64,000 nucleotides of DNA from assembly GCF_030813505.1 (NCBI RefSeq), contig NZ_JAUSUE010000002.1. One strand, given 5' to 3'. This document shows positions 24,111 through 33,668 of this stretch, piece by piece. The notes below the pieces were generated by a model. The model worked only from the letters and a program-made list of their open reading frames with translations. It was not told the origin of the DNA and made no database searches. The stretch comes from Pectinatus haikarae. GTDB taxonomy: Bacteria > Bacillota > Negativicutes > Selenomonadales > Selenomonadaceae. Every line of letters begins with the position of its first letter. The stretch's first letter is position 1. The translations under genes were made by a program, and so were the position numbers.

Positions 24111-25862
24111 ATGGCAAAAATGACAGCAGGTCAGGCATTAGCACGTGTGTTGATTAGTTGGGAGATTGACCATATTTACGGAATAACCGCGGATTCTATA
24201 AACAATACAGTAGACGGTTTCTATCAGGAAAGAAAAAATCTGAAATATATTCAAGTCCGCCATGAAGAGATCGGCTCTCTGGCAGCGGCAGCTGATGCAA
24301 AATTGACAGGCAGAATAGGTGTATGTTTTGGATCCGCCGGACCTGGTGCCGTGCATTTGCTCAACGGTCTTTATGATGCCCGTCAGGATAGAGTCCCTGT
24401 TTTGGCGATAGTCGGCCAGTCTGCAACAGGCGTGATGAATACCAATTTTTTTCAGGAAATGAATCAGGATCCTATTTTTGCCGATGTAGCGCAATTTCAT
24501 AAACAAGTAGTCAGTGCTGAACAAATACCAAATGTCGTTGATGAAGCAATTCGTTCAGCGTACGCTTCAAATTCAATATCGGTTGTCATTATTCCCGATG
24601 ATCTGTCCGGGAAGATCATCGACTTTGTTCCTTCCAAAACACGAAAAGTAAGCGGAACCGGTCAACCTTTGCAGGCAAGGCCTGAAGATGTCCGGCTCGT
24701 TATTGATAGCCTTGATAAGGCAGAGCGTCCGATATTATGGATAGGACAGGGAGCACGTGATGCGGCTGAAGAAGTAACAGCTGTCTCAGAGAAATTTAGT
24801 ATGCCGGTCTTATCTACTGCGCCTGCTACGGGAATAATGCCTGCGGATCATCCAAATTATATGGGCTGCCGCGGACGGCTGGGCACCAAACCGGCTTTTG
24901 AAACAAGTGAGATGGCAGATCTTATAATATTTGTCGGCACTAACTACCCGTTTGCCAGATTTCTTCCCAAAAATATAAAATCTATACAAATAAATAATGA
25001 CATAGCCGATTTTGGCAAACAGTATGACGCGGATATTACCGTTCCTGCTGATGCGAAATCTTTTCTTTCGGCATTGCTTAAAGAAGGAAAACAGCGGACG
25101 GAATCAGTTTTTTTGAAGGCATCACAAGTCAATAAGCAGAACTGGGATAAATGGCTGGATAAATTGGCAGATGACGACAGTGAAGGTTTATCTGCTGAAG
25201 GGGTCATAAAAGGAATAAAATCGATAGCTGATGATGATGCTGTTTTTGCGCTTGATGTGGGAAATAACACAGAATGGGCAATACGTCAGCTGCCTTTGAA
25301 CGGAAAACAGAAAATGACTATGTCCTCATGGTATGGCACTATGGGATACGGATTACCGGCAGGATTGGCAGGCAAACTAAGCTTCCCTGAGCGGCAGGTA
25401 TGGTCTATTTCCGGAGACGGCGGTTATGCGATGGTGATGCCTGACCTTCTGACTGAGGTAAAATACAATATACCTGTAATAAATGTGGTTTTAGAAAATA
25501 AATCTTTGGGTTTTATCCAGCATGAAAAAATAGTGGCAGGACAAGCTTTATACGGGATAGATCTATTGGGAGCGGAATGGGCTGCTATGGCTGAAAACAT
25601 GGGTGCTATAGGATTCAGGGCAGCTAATTTACAGGAACTCCAAGATGCGCTTAAAAAAATTGAGGAATTGCAGGCAAAAGGCAATAAACTGCCTATACTG
25701 CTCGATGCGAAAATAAAAAATGTTGATCCGATAGATACGCATACAGTACCGGTTGATCCTGTCCTGTATGATAAAAAAACCATTGATGAATATCGTGAAC
25801 AATACAAATTGGATGAAAAAACACAGCCGGCATTATCTGTTATTTTCAACAATGTTGATTAG
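24111..25862 (+). CDS. Pyruvate oxidase (ThDP/FAD-dependent)
   Basis: A 583-residue ThDP enzyme of the pyruvate oxidase / acetolactate synthase family. It follows Lactobacillus pyruvate oxidase closely at the N-terminus: IDHIYGITADSINNTVDG, then VRHEEIGSLAAAADAKLTG with the ThDP-activating Glu near residue 49, then FGSAGPGAVHLLNGLYDA. The C-terminal ThDP motif is GDGGYAMVMPDLLTEVKYN near residue 440. The enzyme makes acetyl phosphate, CO2 and hydrogen peroxide from pyruvate and oxygen, or passes electrons to quinone in the PoxB type. An oxygen-using enzyme is notable in an anaerobe. It is divergent from a likely redox-sensing HxlR regulator. AAGGGGT precedes the ATG. Confidence 0.82.
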   Translation: MAKMTAGQALARVLISWEIDHIYGITADSINNTVDGFYQERKNLKYIQVRHEEIGSLAAAADAKLTGRIGVCFGSAGPGAVHLLNGLYDARQDRVPVLAIVGQSATGVMNTNFFQEMNQDPIFADVAQFHKQVVSAEQIPNVVDEAIRSAYASNSISVVIIPDDLSGKIIDFVPSKTRKVSGTGQPLQARPEDVRLVIDSLDKAERPILWIGQGARDAAEEVTAVSEKFSMPVLSTAPATGIMPADHPNYMGCRGRLGTKPAFETSEMADLIIFVGTNYPFARFLPKNIKSIQINNDIADFGKQYDADITVPADAKSFLSALLKEGKQRTESVFLKASQVNKQNWDKWLDKLADDDSEGLSAEGVIKGIKSIADDDAVFALDVGNNTEWAIRQLPLNGKQKMTMSSWYGTMGYGLPAGLAGKLSFPERQVWSISGDGGYAMVMPDLLTEVKYNIPVINVVLENKSLGFIQHEKIVAGQALYGIDLLGAEWAAMAENMGAIGFRAANLQELQDALKKIEELQAKGNKLPILLDAKIKNVDPIDTHTVPVDPVLYDKKTIDEYREQYKLDEKTQPALSVIFNNVD

Positions 25863-25906
25863 ATTTTAAACAGAGAAGACTTTCGGAAACTGCTGAATAT
25901 ATGTGG

Positions 25907-25943
25907 AAAAAGGCGGAACGCTATGATGTTCCGCCTTTTGTTA
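25907..25943 (+). terminator. Terminator of the pyruvate oxidase gene
   Basis: AAAAAGGCGGAAC (25907-25919) pairs with GTTCCGCCTTTTG (25928-25940), with an 8-base loop. Confidence 0.85.
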
Positions 25944-26132
25944 TGAGTTGTATTGTCCTCCCGGTATAAAAACCCTTACAGATAGTGTAAGCGTAAATTG
26001 TGTGTACATATTTTATAAGTTGGTGTAAAATAGAAAAAGAATATATAGTTGTATTTTTATAAATGGCATATTTTATACTGCGGTCAGCCGTTTCTGAAAA
26101 ATATGATACTTACAGGATGAAAGGGTCATTCT

Positions 26133-26810
26133 ATGAAATATATCGTACTAGATTTAGAAATGAATCCAATAATAAACAAATTTAAAGCAGAACGCTGTAT
26201 ATGCAAAAATGAAATAGTTGAAATAGGTGCCATTCTAGTAGATGAAAACTATGAAAAGAAAAGTCAATACAGACAGTATGTAAAACCTCAGTACAATGAG
26301 ATCGGCAGACGCTATGAGGAATTGACAGGTGTGACCAATGAACTTGTGAAGGATGCACCCCATTTTAAGCATGCTATGGATAATTTTTGCCAATGGCAGA
26401 AGGATTGCTGCTCAGCCGATGAAGAGGTAGCAGTATATGCCTGGAGTGAAAATGATCGACGGCAGATGGAGCAGGAATTTATGCTCAAACAGATGAAGCT
26501 GGGCGATTATTCTGTGCTGCGCTGTTCGTGGTATGACTTGCAGAAAGAATATTGCACTATGCTGGGACTGCAGCGTATGATAACTTTGCAGGCTGCTGTG
26601 GGCGCCATGGGTGAAGCTTTCGTGGGACGTATGCATGATGCGCTCTGGGATGCTGAAAATACGGCAAGGATCTTTATTTTGTCGAGAGATAAGACAAATT
26701 TTAAAAAAGTAATGAAGCCGGTGTTGGAAGTTTTGCAGCCAAGACGGCCAATGACCTACTCGCTCGGAGATTTATTTGGTGATAAATTGAAAGATCTGAA
26801 GATAGAGTGA
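26133..26810 (+). CDS. 3'-5' exonuclease, DEDDh family
   Basis: A 225-residue RNase T/DnaQ-fold exonuclease. Exo I is DLEMNP (D7, E9), Exo II is around YAWSEND near residue 107, and Exo III is HDALWDAENTARI near 169, giving the DEDDh set. EIVEIGAILVDE and EELTGVTNELV are typical spacer motifs. Relatives include KapD/ERI-like nucleases that trim RNA or single-stranded DNA ends. It has its own ribosome site (AAAGGG), and the next gene is a separate ABC exporter 56 bases on. Confidence 0.85.
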   Translation: MKYIVLDLEMNPIINKFKAERCICKNEIVEIGAILVDENYEKKSQYRQYVKPQYNEIGRRYEELTGVTNELVKDAPHFKHAMDNFCQWQKDCCSADEEVAVYAWSENDRRQMEQEFMLKQMKLGDYSVLRCSWYDLQKEYCTMLGLQRMITLQAAVGAMGEAFVGRMHDALWDAENTARIFILSRDKTNFKKVMKPVLEVLQPRRPMTYSLGDLFGDKLKDLKIE

Positions 26811-26866
26811 ATTTTCTTTGACAGGTAAACAATGTATTTATATAAATTTGGTTTTAGGAGTATTCT

Positions 26867-28609
26867 ATGGATATTTTCAAACGTTTCATTGAATTTTATA
26901 AACCGCATAAGCGGTTATTTTTTTTCGATTTAATATGCGCGACATGGGTGGCCGCCGTTGATTTATCATTCCCCCAGCTTCTATATTATTCTACGCATGT
27001 TCTTTTCGTTCAGGGAGAAAAAGATATATTCAGGAGCTGTATGCTGATAGCCTGCATTATGATAGTGATGTATATCATCCGCTATTACTGCCAGCATTAT
27101 ATAACTACATGGGGACATATAATGGGGGCACGGATGGAAAGCGAAATGAGGAGGAGGCTTTTTGAAAAGTATCAGGAACTGTCTTTTGCCTATTATGATA
27201 AGAATAATACAGGAATAATGATGAGTAAACTGGTATCTGATCTATTTGATATCTCAGAACTCGCCCATCATGGACCCGAAAATATTTTTTTAGCCGTACT
27301 GGAAATAACAGGAGCTTTTATTTTAATGGGTATGATAAATATCCATCTGACAATGATATTATTTTTTATAATGTGCATGATGCTGTTTTTTGGTATAAGC
27401 CAGAATCGAAAAATGAAGGCTGTATTCTTGGATAACAGAAGAAAAATTGCGGATGTCAATTCGTCCTTGCAGGATAGTCTTGCAGGTATAAGAGTTGTAA
27501 AATCTTTCGGCAATGAAAAACTCGAACATGCAAAATTCAGTCGCAGTAATGATGAATTTCTCCATTCGAAAACGGAAAGCTATCTGGCTATGGGACGTTT
27601 TGTCGCAGGCGGCGGTATATTTGTCGGACTCAGCTATATGGCGGTACTGTCAGCAGGAGGGTATTTTATTGCTCAGAGGACATTGCAGCCGACAGATCTG
27701 GCAGTTTTCGCTCTTTATATAGGAATTTTCCTCAATCCTATAAATATGCTGGTGAATTTTACAGAACAATTTCAAAAAGGCTACACAGGTTTTTGTCGTT
27801 TTGTAGAGATAATGGACACCGATGTTTCTATAAAAAACAGTGAAAACGCACAGGATATCGGTACAGCAAAAGGTGATATATCTTATAATCATGTTTCCTT
27901 CCATTATGAAAAAACGCAGCAGGTATTGGAAAACATAGATTTTCATGTCAAAGCAGGAAAAACAGTTGCACTAGTTGGACCCTCCGGAGGAGGAAAAACT
28001 ACCATATGCTCTCTTTTACCAAGATTTTATGATGTGACGGAGGGAAGTATATGCATAGATGGCAAGGATATAAGAGAGATCACATTGGAATCGCTGCGCA
28101 GAAACATAGGCATTGTCCAACAGGATGTGTATATGTTTAATGGAACAATTAAATCAAATATAGCTTATGGCGCTCCTGATGCATCTGATGAAGAAATTAC
28201 AGCTGCTGCGAAGCAGGCAAATATACACGACTTTATAATGACACTGCCTGATAGATATGATAGTCTTGTCGGTGAACGGGGAACACGTCTGTCAGGCGGT
28301 CAAAAGCAGCGGATTTCCATAGCTAGAGTTTTTCTGAAAAACCCCAATATCCTGATTCTGGATGAGGCAACCAGTGCGCTCGATAACGAGAGTGAAAGAT
28401 ATATAAAAGAATCATTGGAGCTGCTTTCGAAAAATCGTACGACTCTTGTCGTAGCACATAGGTTAAGTACTATTCAAAATGCTGATGAAATTCTTGTGAT
28501 TCGTCATCATGGTATAATAGAGCGTGGCAGTCATGATGAATTGATAAAAATGAATGGACTTTATGCACGTTATTATCGTATGCAATTTTATAAGCAGGCG
28601 GAGAAGTAA
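26867..28609 (+). CDS. ABC exporter, fused membrane and ATPase domains
   Basis: A 580-residue half-transporter. Six membrane helices lie in residues 15-300, followed by an ATPase domain with Walker A GPSGGGKT from residue 371. The signature is RLSGGQKQR near 483, Walker B ILILDEATSALD near 503, and the H-loop VAHRLST. It resembles the MsbA/YknV-type multidrug and lipid exporters and would work as a homodimer in the inner membrane. No specific substrate can be assigned. It overlaps nothing, but a DUF116 gene follows 25 bases later. Confidence 0.9.
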   Translation: MDIFKRFIEFYKPHKRLFFFDLICATWVAAVDLSFPQLLYYSTHVLFVQGEKDIFRSCMLIACIMIVMYIIRYYCQHYITTWGHIMGARMESEMRRRLFEKYQELSFAYYDKNNTGIMMSKLVSDLFDISELAHHGPENIFLAVLEITGAFILMGMINIHLTMILFFIMCMMLFFGISQNRKMKAVFLDNRRKIADVNSSLQDSLAGIRVVKSFGNEKLEHAKFSRSNDEFLHSKTESYLAMGRFVAGGGIFVGLSYMAVLSAGGYFIAQRTLQPTDLAVFALYIGIFLNPINMLVNFTEQFQKGYTGFCRFVEIMDTDVSIKNSENAQDIGTAKGDISYNHVSFHYEKTQQVLENIDFHVKAGKTVALVGPSGGGKTTICSLLPRFYDVTEGSICIDGKDIREITLESLRRNIGIVQQDVYMFNGTIKSNIAYGAPDASDEEITAAAKQANIHDFIMTLPDRYDSLVGERGTRLSGGQKQRISIARVFLKNPNILILDEATSALDNESERYIKESLELLSKNRTTLVVAHRLSTIQNADEILVIRHHGIIERGSHDELIKMNGLYARYYRMQFYKQAEK

Positions 28610-28634
28610 ATTTTTATTCACAGCGGAGTATATT

Positions 28635-29408
28635 ATGAAAAAAAATAAAAATACATTGCTGCTTTTATTGATGTTTTTAAGTATAACGACACTCTTGGTG
28701 CTGGTGGGAATAGTAGGGCGTATCAGCTATCTCGGCCTGCATGAAGTTTCCGCAAATCTGCCGTCTTTCTTTTTCGGCGTATATATAATAATCTCTTGTC
28801 TGTCATTACTGACATTATTGAATATAATTCTTATAATTTCCCCATTGTCCAGATTCAGCTTCGGACATAAATATATATATGAAGCAGTGAATCTATTGTT
28901 TCCGCTGATCCTTTTGTGGGGGAAACTTTTGCGTGTCTCTCGCCGCAGCATAGAGCGGTCATTTATCAATGTCAATAACCGGCTTATCGGGCGCAGCAAT
29001 ATCAAGGTATATGCCGAAGAGCTGCTTGTTATTTCACCACATTGTCTCCAGCTGGCAGCATGTAAATATAAAATAACATATGATGTGAATAACTGCCATA
29101 AATGCGGTGCCTGTACAATCGGCGCTATGCTTAAGATGGCTGAAGAAATGGGATTCCATTTTCACGTGGTGACGGGTGGTACATTGGCAAGAAATCTGGT
29201 AAAAAGCACCCATCCAAAATTAATTTTGGCCATAGCCTGTGAAAGAGATCTGGCAAGCGGCATTCAGGATGTCTATCCTCTGCCCGCTGTCGGTGTCCTT
29301 AATAGCCGGCCTTTTGGTCCATGTTATAATACTACAGTAGATTTAGAAGAAGTGCGTGTCGCAATAGAACGATACATAATAAAAAAGAATAGGAATAACG
29401 ATAAATGA
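28635..29408 (+). CDS. DUF116 membrane protein
   Basis: A 257-residue protein. Two N-terminal membrane segments (about residues 6-27 and 46-72) are followed by a soluble DUF116 domain with Cys-rich motifs: SPHCLQLAACKYKIT, then NCHKCGACTIGAMLKMAEEMG, and a later AIACERDLASG. The conserved cysteines look like metal or cluster ligands; no function is established. ATG 28635 is chosen because GCGGAG precedes it; the open frame extends upstream inside the ABC gene. It overlaps rsmB by 4 bases (ATGA), a linkage common in Firmicutes. Confidence 0.85.
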   Translation: MKKNKNTLLLLLMFLSITTLLVLVGIVGRISYLGLHEVSANLPSFFFGVYIIISCLSLLTLLNIILIISPLSRFSFGHKYIYEAVNLLFPLILLWGKLLRVSRRSIERSFINVNNRLIGRSNIKVYAEELLVISPHCLQLAACKYKITYDVNNCHKCGACTIGAMLKMAEEMGFHFHVVTGGTLARNLVKSTHPKLILAIACERDLASGIQDVYPLPAVGVLNSRPFGPCYNTTVDLEEVRVAIERYIIKKNRNNDK

Positions 29409-30736
29409 ATGACAGAAAAGCTGCTTTGAAGATCCTGCTGGATATATATGAGAATAAAGCTTATGCAAATATTGCTCTTAGCAAATATTTTAAGAATAAT
29501 AGTCTGGAAGATACGGATCGCCGGTTCATCACACAGCTTGTATATGGAACAGTCAAGTCAGGAGATACCCTTTTATGGATATTGAGACAATATATAAAAA
29601 TGCCGGTAAGTAAAGTGCACCCGGTTATACGTACGATATTGCGTATGGGGATATACCAGCTCATTTATATGGATAAGGTTCCGGTGTCGGCAGCATGCAA
29701 TGAGTCAGTCAAGCTTGCTAAAAAATATGGACATGCAGGAACGGTAAAATTTGTCAATGCTGTAATGCGTTCTATTGATCGTGATCGCAGCAGATGTGAT
29801 TTTGCTAAAGCAGGAAATTCGACAAGCTATACCGCTTTGAAATATTGGCATCCTGAATGGCTGGTAAATTTGTTTGCGGCTGAATTTGGTATGAAACAGA
29901 CGGAAGCTTTGTGCAGCTTCAATAACCAGGATGCGCCGCTTTCCCTGCGCTGCAACACGTTGAAGACGACAGCCGAACAGCTGATGGAATATTTGGCAGC
30001 GAAGGGCACCATATGCGAAAGATCGCACCTGTGTGCAGATGCTGTGATCTGCACCAAACACCCTTCTTTGGCATCAATGGACTTTCTGGAAAATGGGATG
30101 GCTATTGTACAGGATGAAAGTTCCATGCTTGTGGCGCATGTTATGGCTCCCATGCCAACGGATCTGATTATAGATGTTTGCAGTGCACCGGGAGGTAAAA
30201 CAACACATATAGCTGCACTCATGAAAAATAAAGGCAGAGTTATCGCTAATGATATACATGAACATAAGTTGAAGCTTATAGAAGACAACGCAAGACGGCT
30301 TGGTCTTGATAATATAGAAATACATGTGGAGGATGCCTGCAATATAGGGGCGCTGTACAGTAAAACGGCGGACAAGGTTCTGGCAGACGTGCCCTGTTCC
30401 GGTTTTGGCGTGTTGCGGCGTAAAGTTGATGCACGCTGGAATAAGACAAAAGACGAAATAGAGAAATTGCCGCAGACGCAGTATAAAATATTGGAAAGTG
30501 CTGCTGAGGCAGTCAAAACGGGCGGAATAATAGTTTACAGTACCTGTACGATACTTAAACGGGAAAATGGAGATGTCGTGAATAAATTTTTGGCGGAGCA
30601 TAAGGATTTTAAACTTGAATCTATAGATAAATTTCTGCCTGATCGTTTGCGAGGCAGAGGCGATATGCTGCAGTTACTGCCTCATATTGATAAAACAGAT
30701 GGATTTTTTATTGCACGTATGAGAAGAATAGTCTAA
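29405..30736 (+). CDS. rsmB: 16S rRNA (cytosine(967)-C(5))-methyltransferase
   Basis: A 443-residue RNA m5C methyltransferase. The N-terminal NusB-like domain (residues 1-140) is followed by a SAM-binding domain with DVCSAPGGKTTHIAALM near 258. The motif IV cysteine lies in ADVPCSGFGVLRRK near 328, and the catalytic motif VI in YSTCTI near 379. It methylates C967 of 16S rRNA. Its start overlaps the DUF116 stop, and rlmN follows 19 bases later, making a small rRNA-modification operon. Confidence 0.95.
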   Translation: MNDRKAALKILLDIYENKAYANIALSKYFKNNSLEDTDRRFITQLVYGTVKSGDTLLWILRQYIKMPVSKVHPVIRTILRMGIYQLIYMDKVPVSAACNESVKLAKKYGHAGTVKFVNAVMRSIDRDRSRCDFAKAGNSTSYTALKYWHPEWLVNLFAAEFGMKQTEALCSFNNQDAPLSLRCNTLKTTAEQLMEYLAAKGTICERSHLCADAVICTKHPSLASMDFLENGMAIVQDESSMLVAHVMAPMPTDLIIDVCSAPGGKTTHIAALMKNKGRVIANDIHEHKLKLIEDNARRLGLDNIEIHVEDACNIGALYSKTADKVLADVPCSGFGVLRRKVDARWNKTKDEIEKLPQTQYKILESAAEAVKTGGIIVYSTCTILKRENGDVVNKFLAEHKDFKLESIDKFLPDRLRGRGDMLQLLPHIDKTDGFFIARMRRIV

Positions 30737-30755
30737 AAGGAAAGAGGCGAAAATA

Positions 30756-31826
30756 TTGCAGGAAAACATCTTTGGCTTAACTCTGGATGAGTTAAGGGAA
30801 AAACTTAAACCGATGAAAGTGCCCTCCTTCAGGGCCGCACAGATTTTAGAATGGCTATATCAGAAAAATATTTACAATTTTGCCGAGATGACTAATTTAC
30901 CACTGTCCTTGCGTGAGGAGCTGAGTCAAAAACTTGTGGCAGACAGTGGAGAAGTCGTTGATAACAAAGTGTCTGAGGATGGAAGAACAAATAAAATGTT
31001 GGTTCGCTTTAGTGATAAAGTAGCAGTAGAGACCGTATTGATGCGGCAAAAATATGGCAATAGCATTTGTATCTCCTCACAGGCAGGATGCAGTGTAGGC
31101 TGCTCGTTCTGCGCATCAACGGTAAAAGGATTGGATCGTAACATGACTAAGGGTGAAATGCTGGCTCAGGCCATGAAAAGTCAGGAACTGGTCAGCAAAA
31201 ATAATGAGCGCATAGGAAATATAGTTATAATGGGCAGTGGTGAGCCTCTGCTGAACTATGAAAATGTGTTGGCATTTATACGATTGGTGCACGAAAAATA
31301 TTGTATGAATATAGGCTACCGTAATATTACAGTATCTACATCTGGCATAATACCAATGATGGAGAAATTGGCGCAGGAAAACCTGCCGATAACACTTTCT
31401 CTTTCTCTGCATGCACCAGAAGACAAATTGCGTTCTGAACTCATGCCTGTAAATAAACGTTATCCCTTGATAGATGTTGTAAAGGCAGCCGACGACTACG
31501 CGGAGAAAACAAAACGCAGAGTGACCTACGAATATATACTTATTAATGATATCAATGATAGTCCTGAGCAGGCAAAGTCATTAGCCGGGCTTCTTAAAAA
31601 TAAGCTGGCAAATGTAAATCTTATTCCTATTAATCCGGTGGTGGAAAGAGGTTTTACCCGTCCGTCAGCAAAAAAAATAAAAAACTTTTGGGACATTTTA
31701 CAAAAGCAGCATATCAATGCAACGATAAGAAAAGAAATGGGAACTGATATAAATGCGGCATGCGGTCAATTGCGAAACGAGTATCTGGATGCATCATCCA
31801 GTGAGAAGACACAAAAAAATGGCTGA
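30756..31826 (+). CDS. rlmN: 23S rRNA (adenine(2503)-C(2))-methyltransferase
   Basis: A 356-residue radical SAM methyltransferase that also modifies tRNA. The cluster cysteines are C112, C116 and C119 (CSVGCSFC); GSGEPLLNYENV follows near residue 160. The methyl-carrying cysteine near the C-terminus is in DINAACGQLR. The start is TTG 30756, with AAAGAGG about 9 bases before it. It ends the DUF116-rsmB-rlmN unit; a palindromic element and a terminator follow. Confidence 0.94.
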   Translation: MQENIFGLTLDELREKLKPMKVPSFRAAQILEWLYQKNIYNFAEMTNLPLSLREELSQKLVADSGEVVDNKVSEDGRTNKMLVRFSDKVAVETVLMRQKYGNSICISSQAGCSVGCSFCASTVKGLDRNMTKGEMLAQAMKSQELVSKNNERIGNIVIMGSGEPLLNYENVLAFIRLVHEKYCMNIGYRNITVSTSGIIPMMEKLAQENLPITLSLSLHAPEDKLRSELMPVNKRYPLIDVVKAADDYAEKTKRRVTYEYILINDINDSPEQAKSLAGLLKNKLANVNLIPINPVVERGFTRPSAKKIKNFWDILQKQHINATIRKEMGTDINAACGQLRNEYLDASSSEKTQKNG

Positions 31827-31830
31827 TTTT

Positions 31831-31952
31831 TATCCGATGACTAACCCGCTCTAATACTCCCGCTTCTGCAAGCGGTGAGTAAAGAGCGGCTAAGTCCTTG
31901 GATAATTTTGACTACCATTCAGGTGGCGTCAAAACGCCGTCTGAATTAAGTC
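31831..31952. mobile_element. Double palindrome resembling IS200/IS605 ends (relic or PATE-like element)
   Basis: The first hairpin spans 31831-31904. TATCC pairs with GGATA at the base, CCGCTCT with AGAGCGG in the middle, and ACTC-CCGCTT with AAGCGG-TGAGT at the top. The second spans 31910-31952 (GACT with AGTC, ATTCAG with CTGAAT, GGCGT with ACGCC). The GCGGTGAGTAAAGAGCGG arrangement is like the subterminal palindromes and guide-RNA ends of IS605-type elements. No transposase or TnpB frame is present. It sits 4 bases past rlmN, so a plain structured 3' end is the alternative. Confidence 0.35.
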
Positions 31953-32021
31953 TCCATTTATAAAAAGTATCGGGAATCTTGATTAATATTTTGACCTGAT
32001 CAAATAATCTATAATATAAAG

Positions 32022-32093
32022 AACTCCCTGCTATAATACCTATTGACGACATCTGTTTTTAAAGTCATCGGTATTTACAGCAGGGAGTTTTTT
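32022..32093. terminator. Terminator between rlmN and aspA
   Basis: AACTCCCTGCTATAATACC (32022-32040) pairs with a segment from GGTATTTACAG to GGGAGTT (32070-32088), ending in six T on the plus strand. The minus strand gives a weaker T-run, so it may serve both convergent genes. Confidence 0.75.
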
Positions 32094-32121
32094 ATGGCGC
32101 TGATTATATGGAATATCTGTG

Positions 32122-33510
32122 TTATTCGGCAATTCCCGGGTGAGTCATCTGTTCAGGTGATAAAATATGTTCCAGTTTTTCTTTTGGAAGAAGACCTTTT
32201 TTTAAAACTATTTCACGGATAGAATCGCCTGTTGTATAAGCTTCTTTGGCAAGCATTGCCGAATTTTCATAACCGATATGCGGTAAAAGCGCTGTGACAA
32301 TACCTACACTTTTATCAAGCCAGTTGTGGCATTGCTTGCTGTTTGGCTGCAGGCCGATGAGAAGTTTATCCACAAAGGTATTTACTGCGTTTGTCAGATA
32401 GTTCATTGAGTTGAATAAATTAAATGCCATTACTGGTTCCATTACATTAAGCTCAAACTGTCCATTTTCTACGCCGAGCGAAATGGCTAAATCATTCGCT
32501 ACGACTTGGTAACATGTCTGGTCAAGCACTTCTGCTATGACTGGATTTATTTTTCCGGGCATGATGGATGAACCAGGCTGGCGCGGCGGCAGTTTGAGTT
32601 CATTAAGACCGCAGCGCGGGCCGGAAGCCATTAGGCGAAAGTCATTGGCCATTTTTATGAGTACAAGGGCAGTCACTTTCAAAGATGCCGACACATCAGC
32701 AAAGCCGTCAGTATTGTTGGTAGTATCGATGAGATTGTCGGCAGTTTTGAAAGTTTCTCCGGTAACTTCCGAAAGAGTATGTGCTACAGCTTTTATATAT
32801 TTAGGCTCGGCATTCAGGCCGGTACCTACGGCAGTTGCCCCCATATTTACTATATGAATAGAATCAACAGCAGTCTTGATACGTCTGATACCGCGGCGCA
32901 CAGAAGAAGCATATGAACCCATTTCCTGACCGAGCGTAATAGGCACGGCATCCTGTAAATGCGTGCGTCCCATTTTTAAAATATCCTTGTATTCTTCTGC
33001 TTTTTTATCCAATTCACCGGCAAGATATTCCAGAGCGGCAATAAGCTTTTTACTTTTATGACTGATACATACTTTAATCGCGGTAGGAAATGAATCATTT
33101 GTTGACTGAGCCATATTGGCATGATTGTTTGGTGAAATTATATCATAACGACCTTTTTTTTCGCCTATTATTTCCAAGGCCCGATTAACGATAACTTCGT
33201 TGGTGTTCATATTTATAGAGGTACCGGCTCCGCCTTGGATAGGATCGACGGGAAACTGATCGAGAAGCTCACCCGCTATTATCTCATCGGCAGCCTTGAT
33301 CAAAGCATCACCAATTTTTTTATCCAAACGTCCTGTCAGCATGTTGGCTAGAGCGGCAGCTTTTTTGACCTTGGCAAAGGACTGAATAAAATCAGAGTCT
33401 ATTGTCTGTCCTGTGATATTGAAATTTTCTTTAGCACGAATTGTTTGAACTCCGTAATATACATCGTCAGGTACGTCCAGTTCACCTAAAAAATCATGTT
33501 CTTTTCTCAT
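32122..33510 (-). CDS. aspA: Aspartate ammonia-lyase (aspartase)
   Basis: A 462-residue member of the fumarase/aspartase family. GGAGTSINMNTNEV lies near residue 90, AQSTNDSFPTAIKV near 130, GRTHLQDAVPITLGQE near 180, and the family signature GSSIMPGKINPV near 308, whose Ser is the catalytic base. N-terminal similarity to Bacillus aspartase (HDFLGELDVPDDVYYGVQTIRA) favours aspartase over fumarase. It deaminates aspartate to fumarate and ammonia. It lies 158 bases after a dicarboxylate carrier gene on the same strand, giving uptake plus conversion to fumarate for anaerobic reduction. AAAGGTG precedes the ATG. Confidence 0.88.
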   Translation of the reverse strand: MRKEHDFLGELDVPDDVYYGVQTIRAKENFNITGQTIDSDFIQSFAKVKKAAALANMLTGRLDKKIGDALIKAADEIIAGELLDQFPVDPIQGGAGTSINMNTNEVIVNRALEIIGEKKGRYDIISPNNHANMAQSTNDSFPTAIKVCISHKSKKLIAALEYLAGELDKKAEEYKDILKMGRTHLQDAVPITLGQEMGSYASSVRRGIRRIKTAVDSIHIVNMGATAVGTGLNAEPKYIKAVAHTLSEVTGETFKTADNLIDTTNNTDGFADVSASLKVTALVLIKMANDFRLMASGPRCGLNELKLPPRQPGSSIMPGKINPVIAEVLDQTCYQVVANDLAISLGVENGQFELNVMEPVMAFNLFNSMNYLTNAVNTFVDKLLIGLQPNSKQCHNWLDKSVGIVTALLPHIGYENSAMLAKEAYTTGDSIREIVLKKGLLPKEKLEHILSPEQMTHPGIAE

Positions 33511-33668
33511 TATGGTACACCTTTCTTTGGAAATTAAAATAAGTTATTAATTTAAAAAAAGTATAGTTATATTAAAGACTAATGCATATTGAACATTGTA
33601 TACATTATACTTCTTTTCGTGTATTATATATCATCTTTAAAAAAATTGATATATTTTTTAATAAAATT

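Noticed and set aside
31991..32020. Promoter TTGACC-18-TATAAA after rlmN
   Set aside because: Transcription would start in the terminator stem and no plus-strand gene follows.
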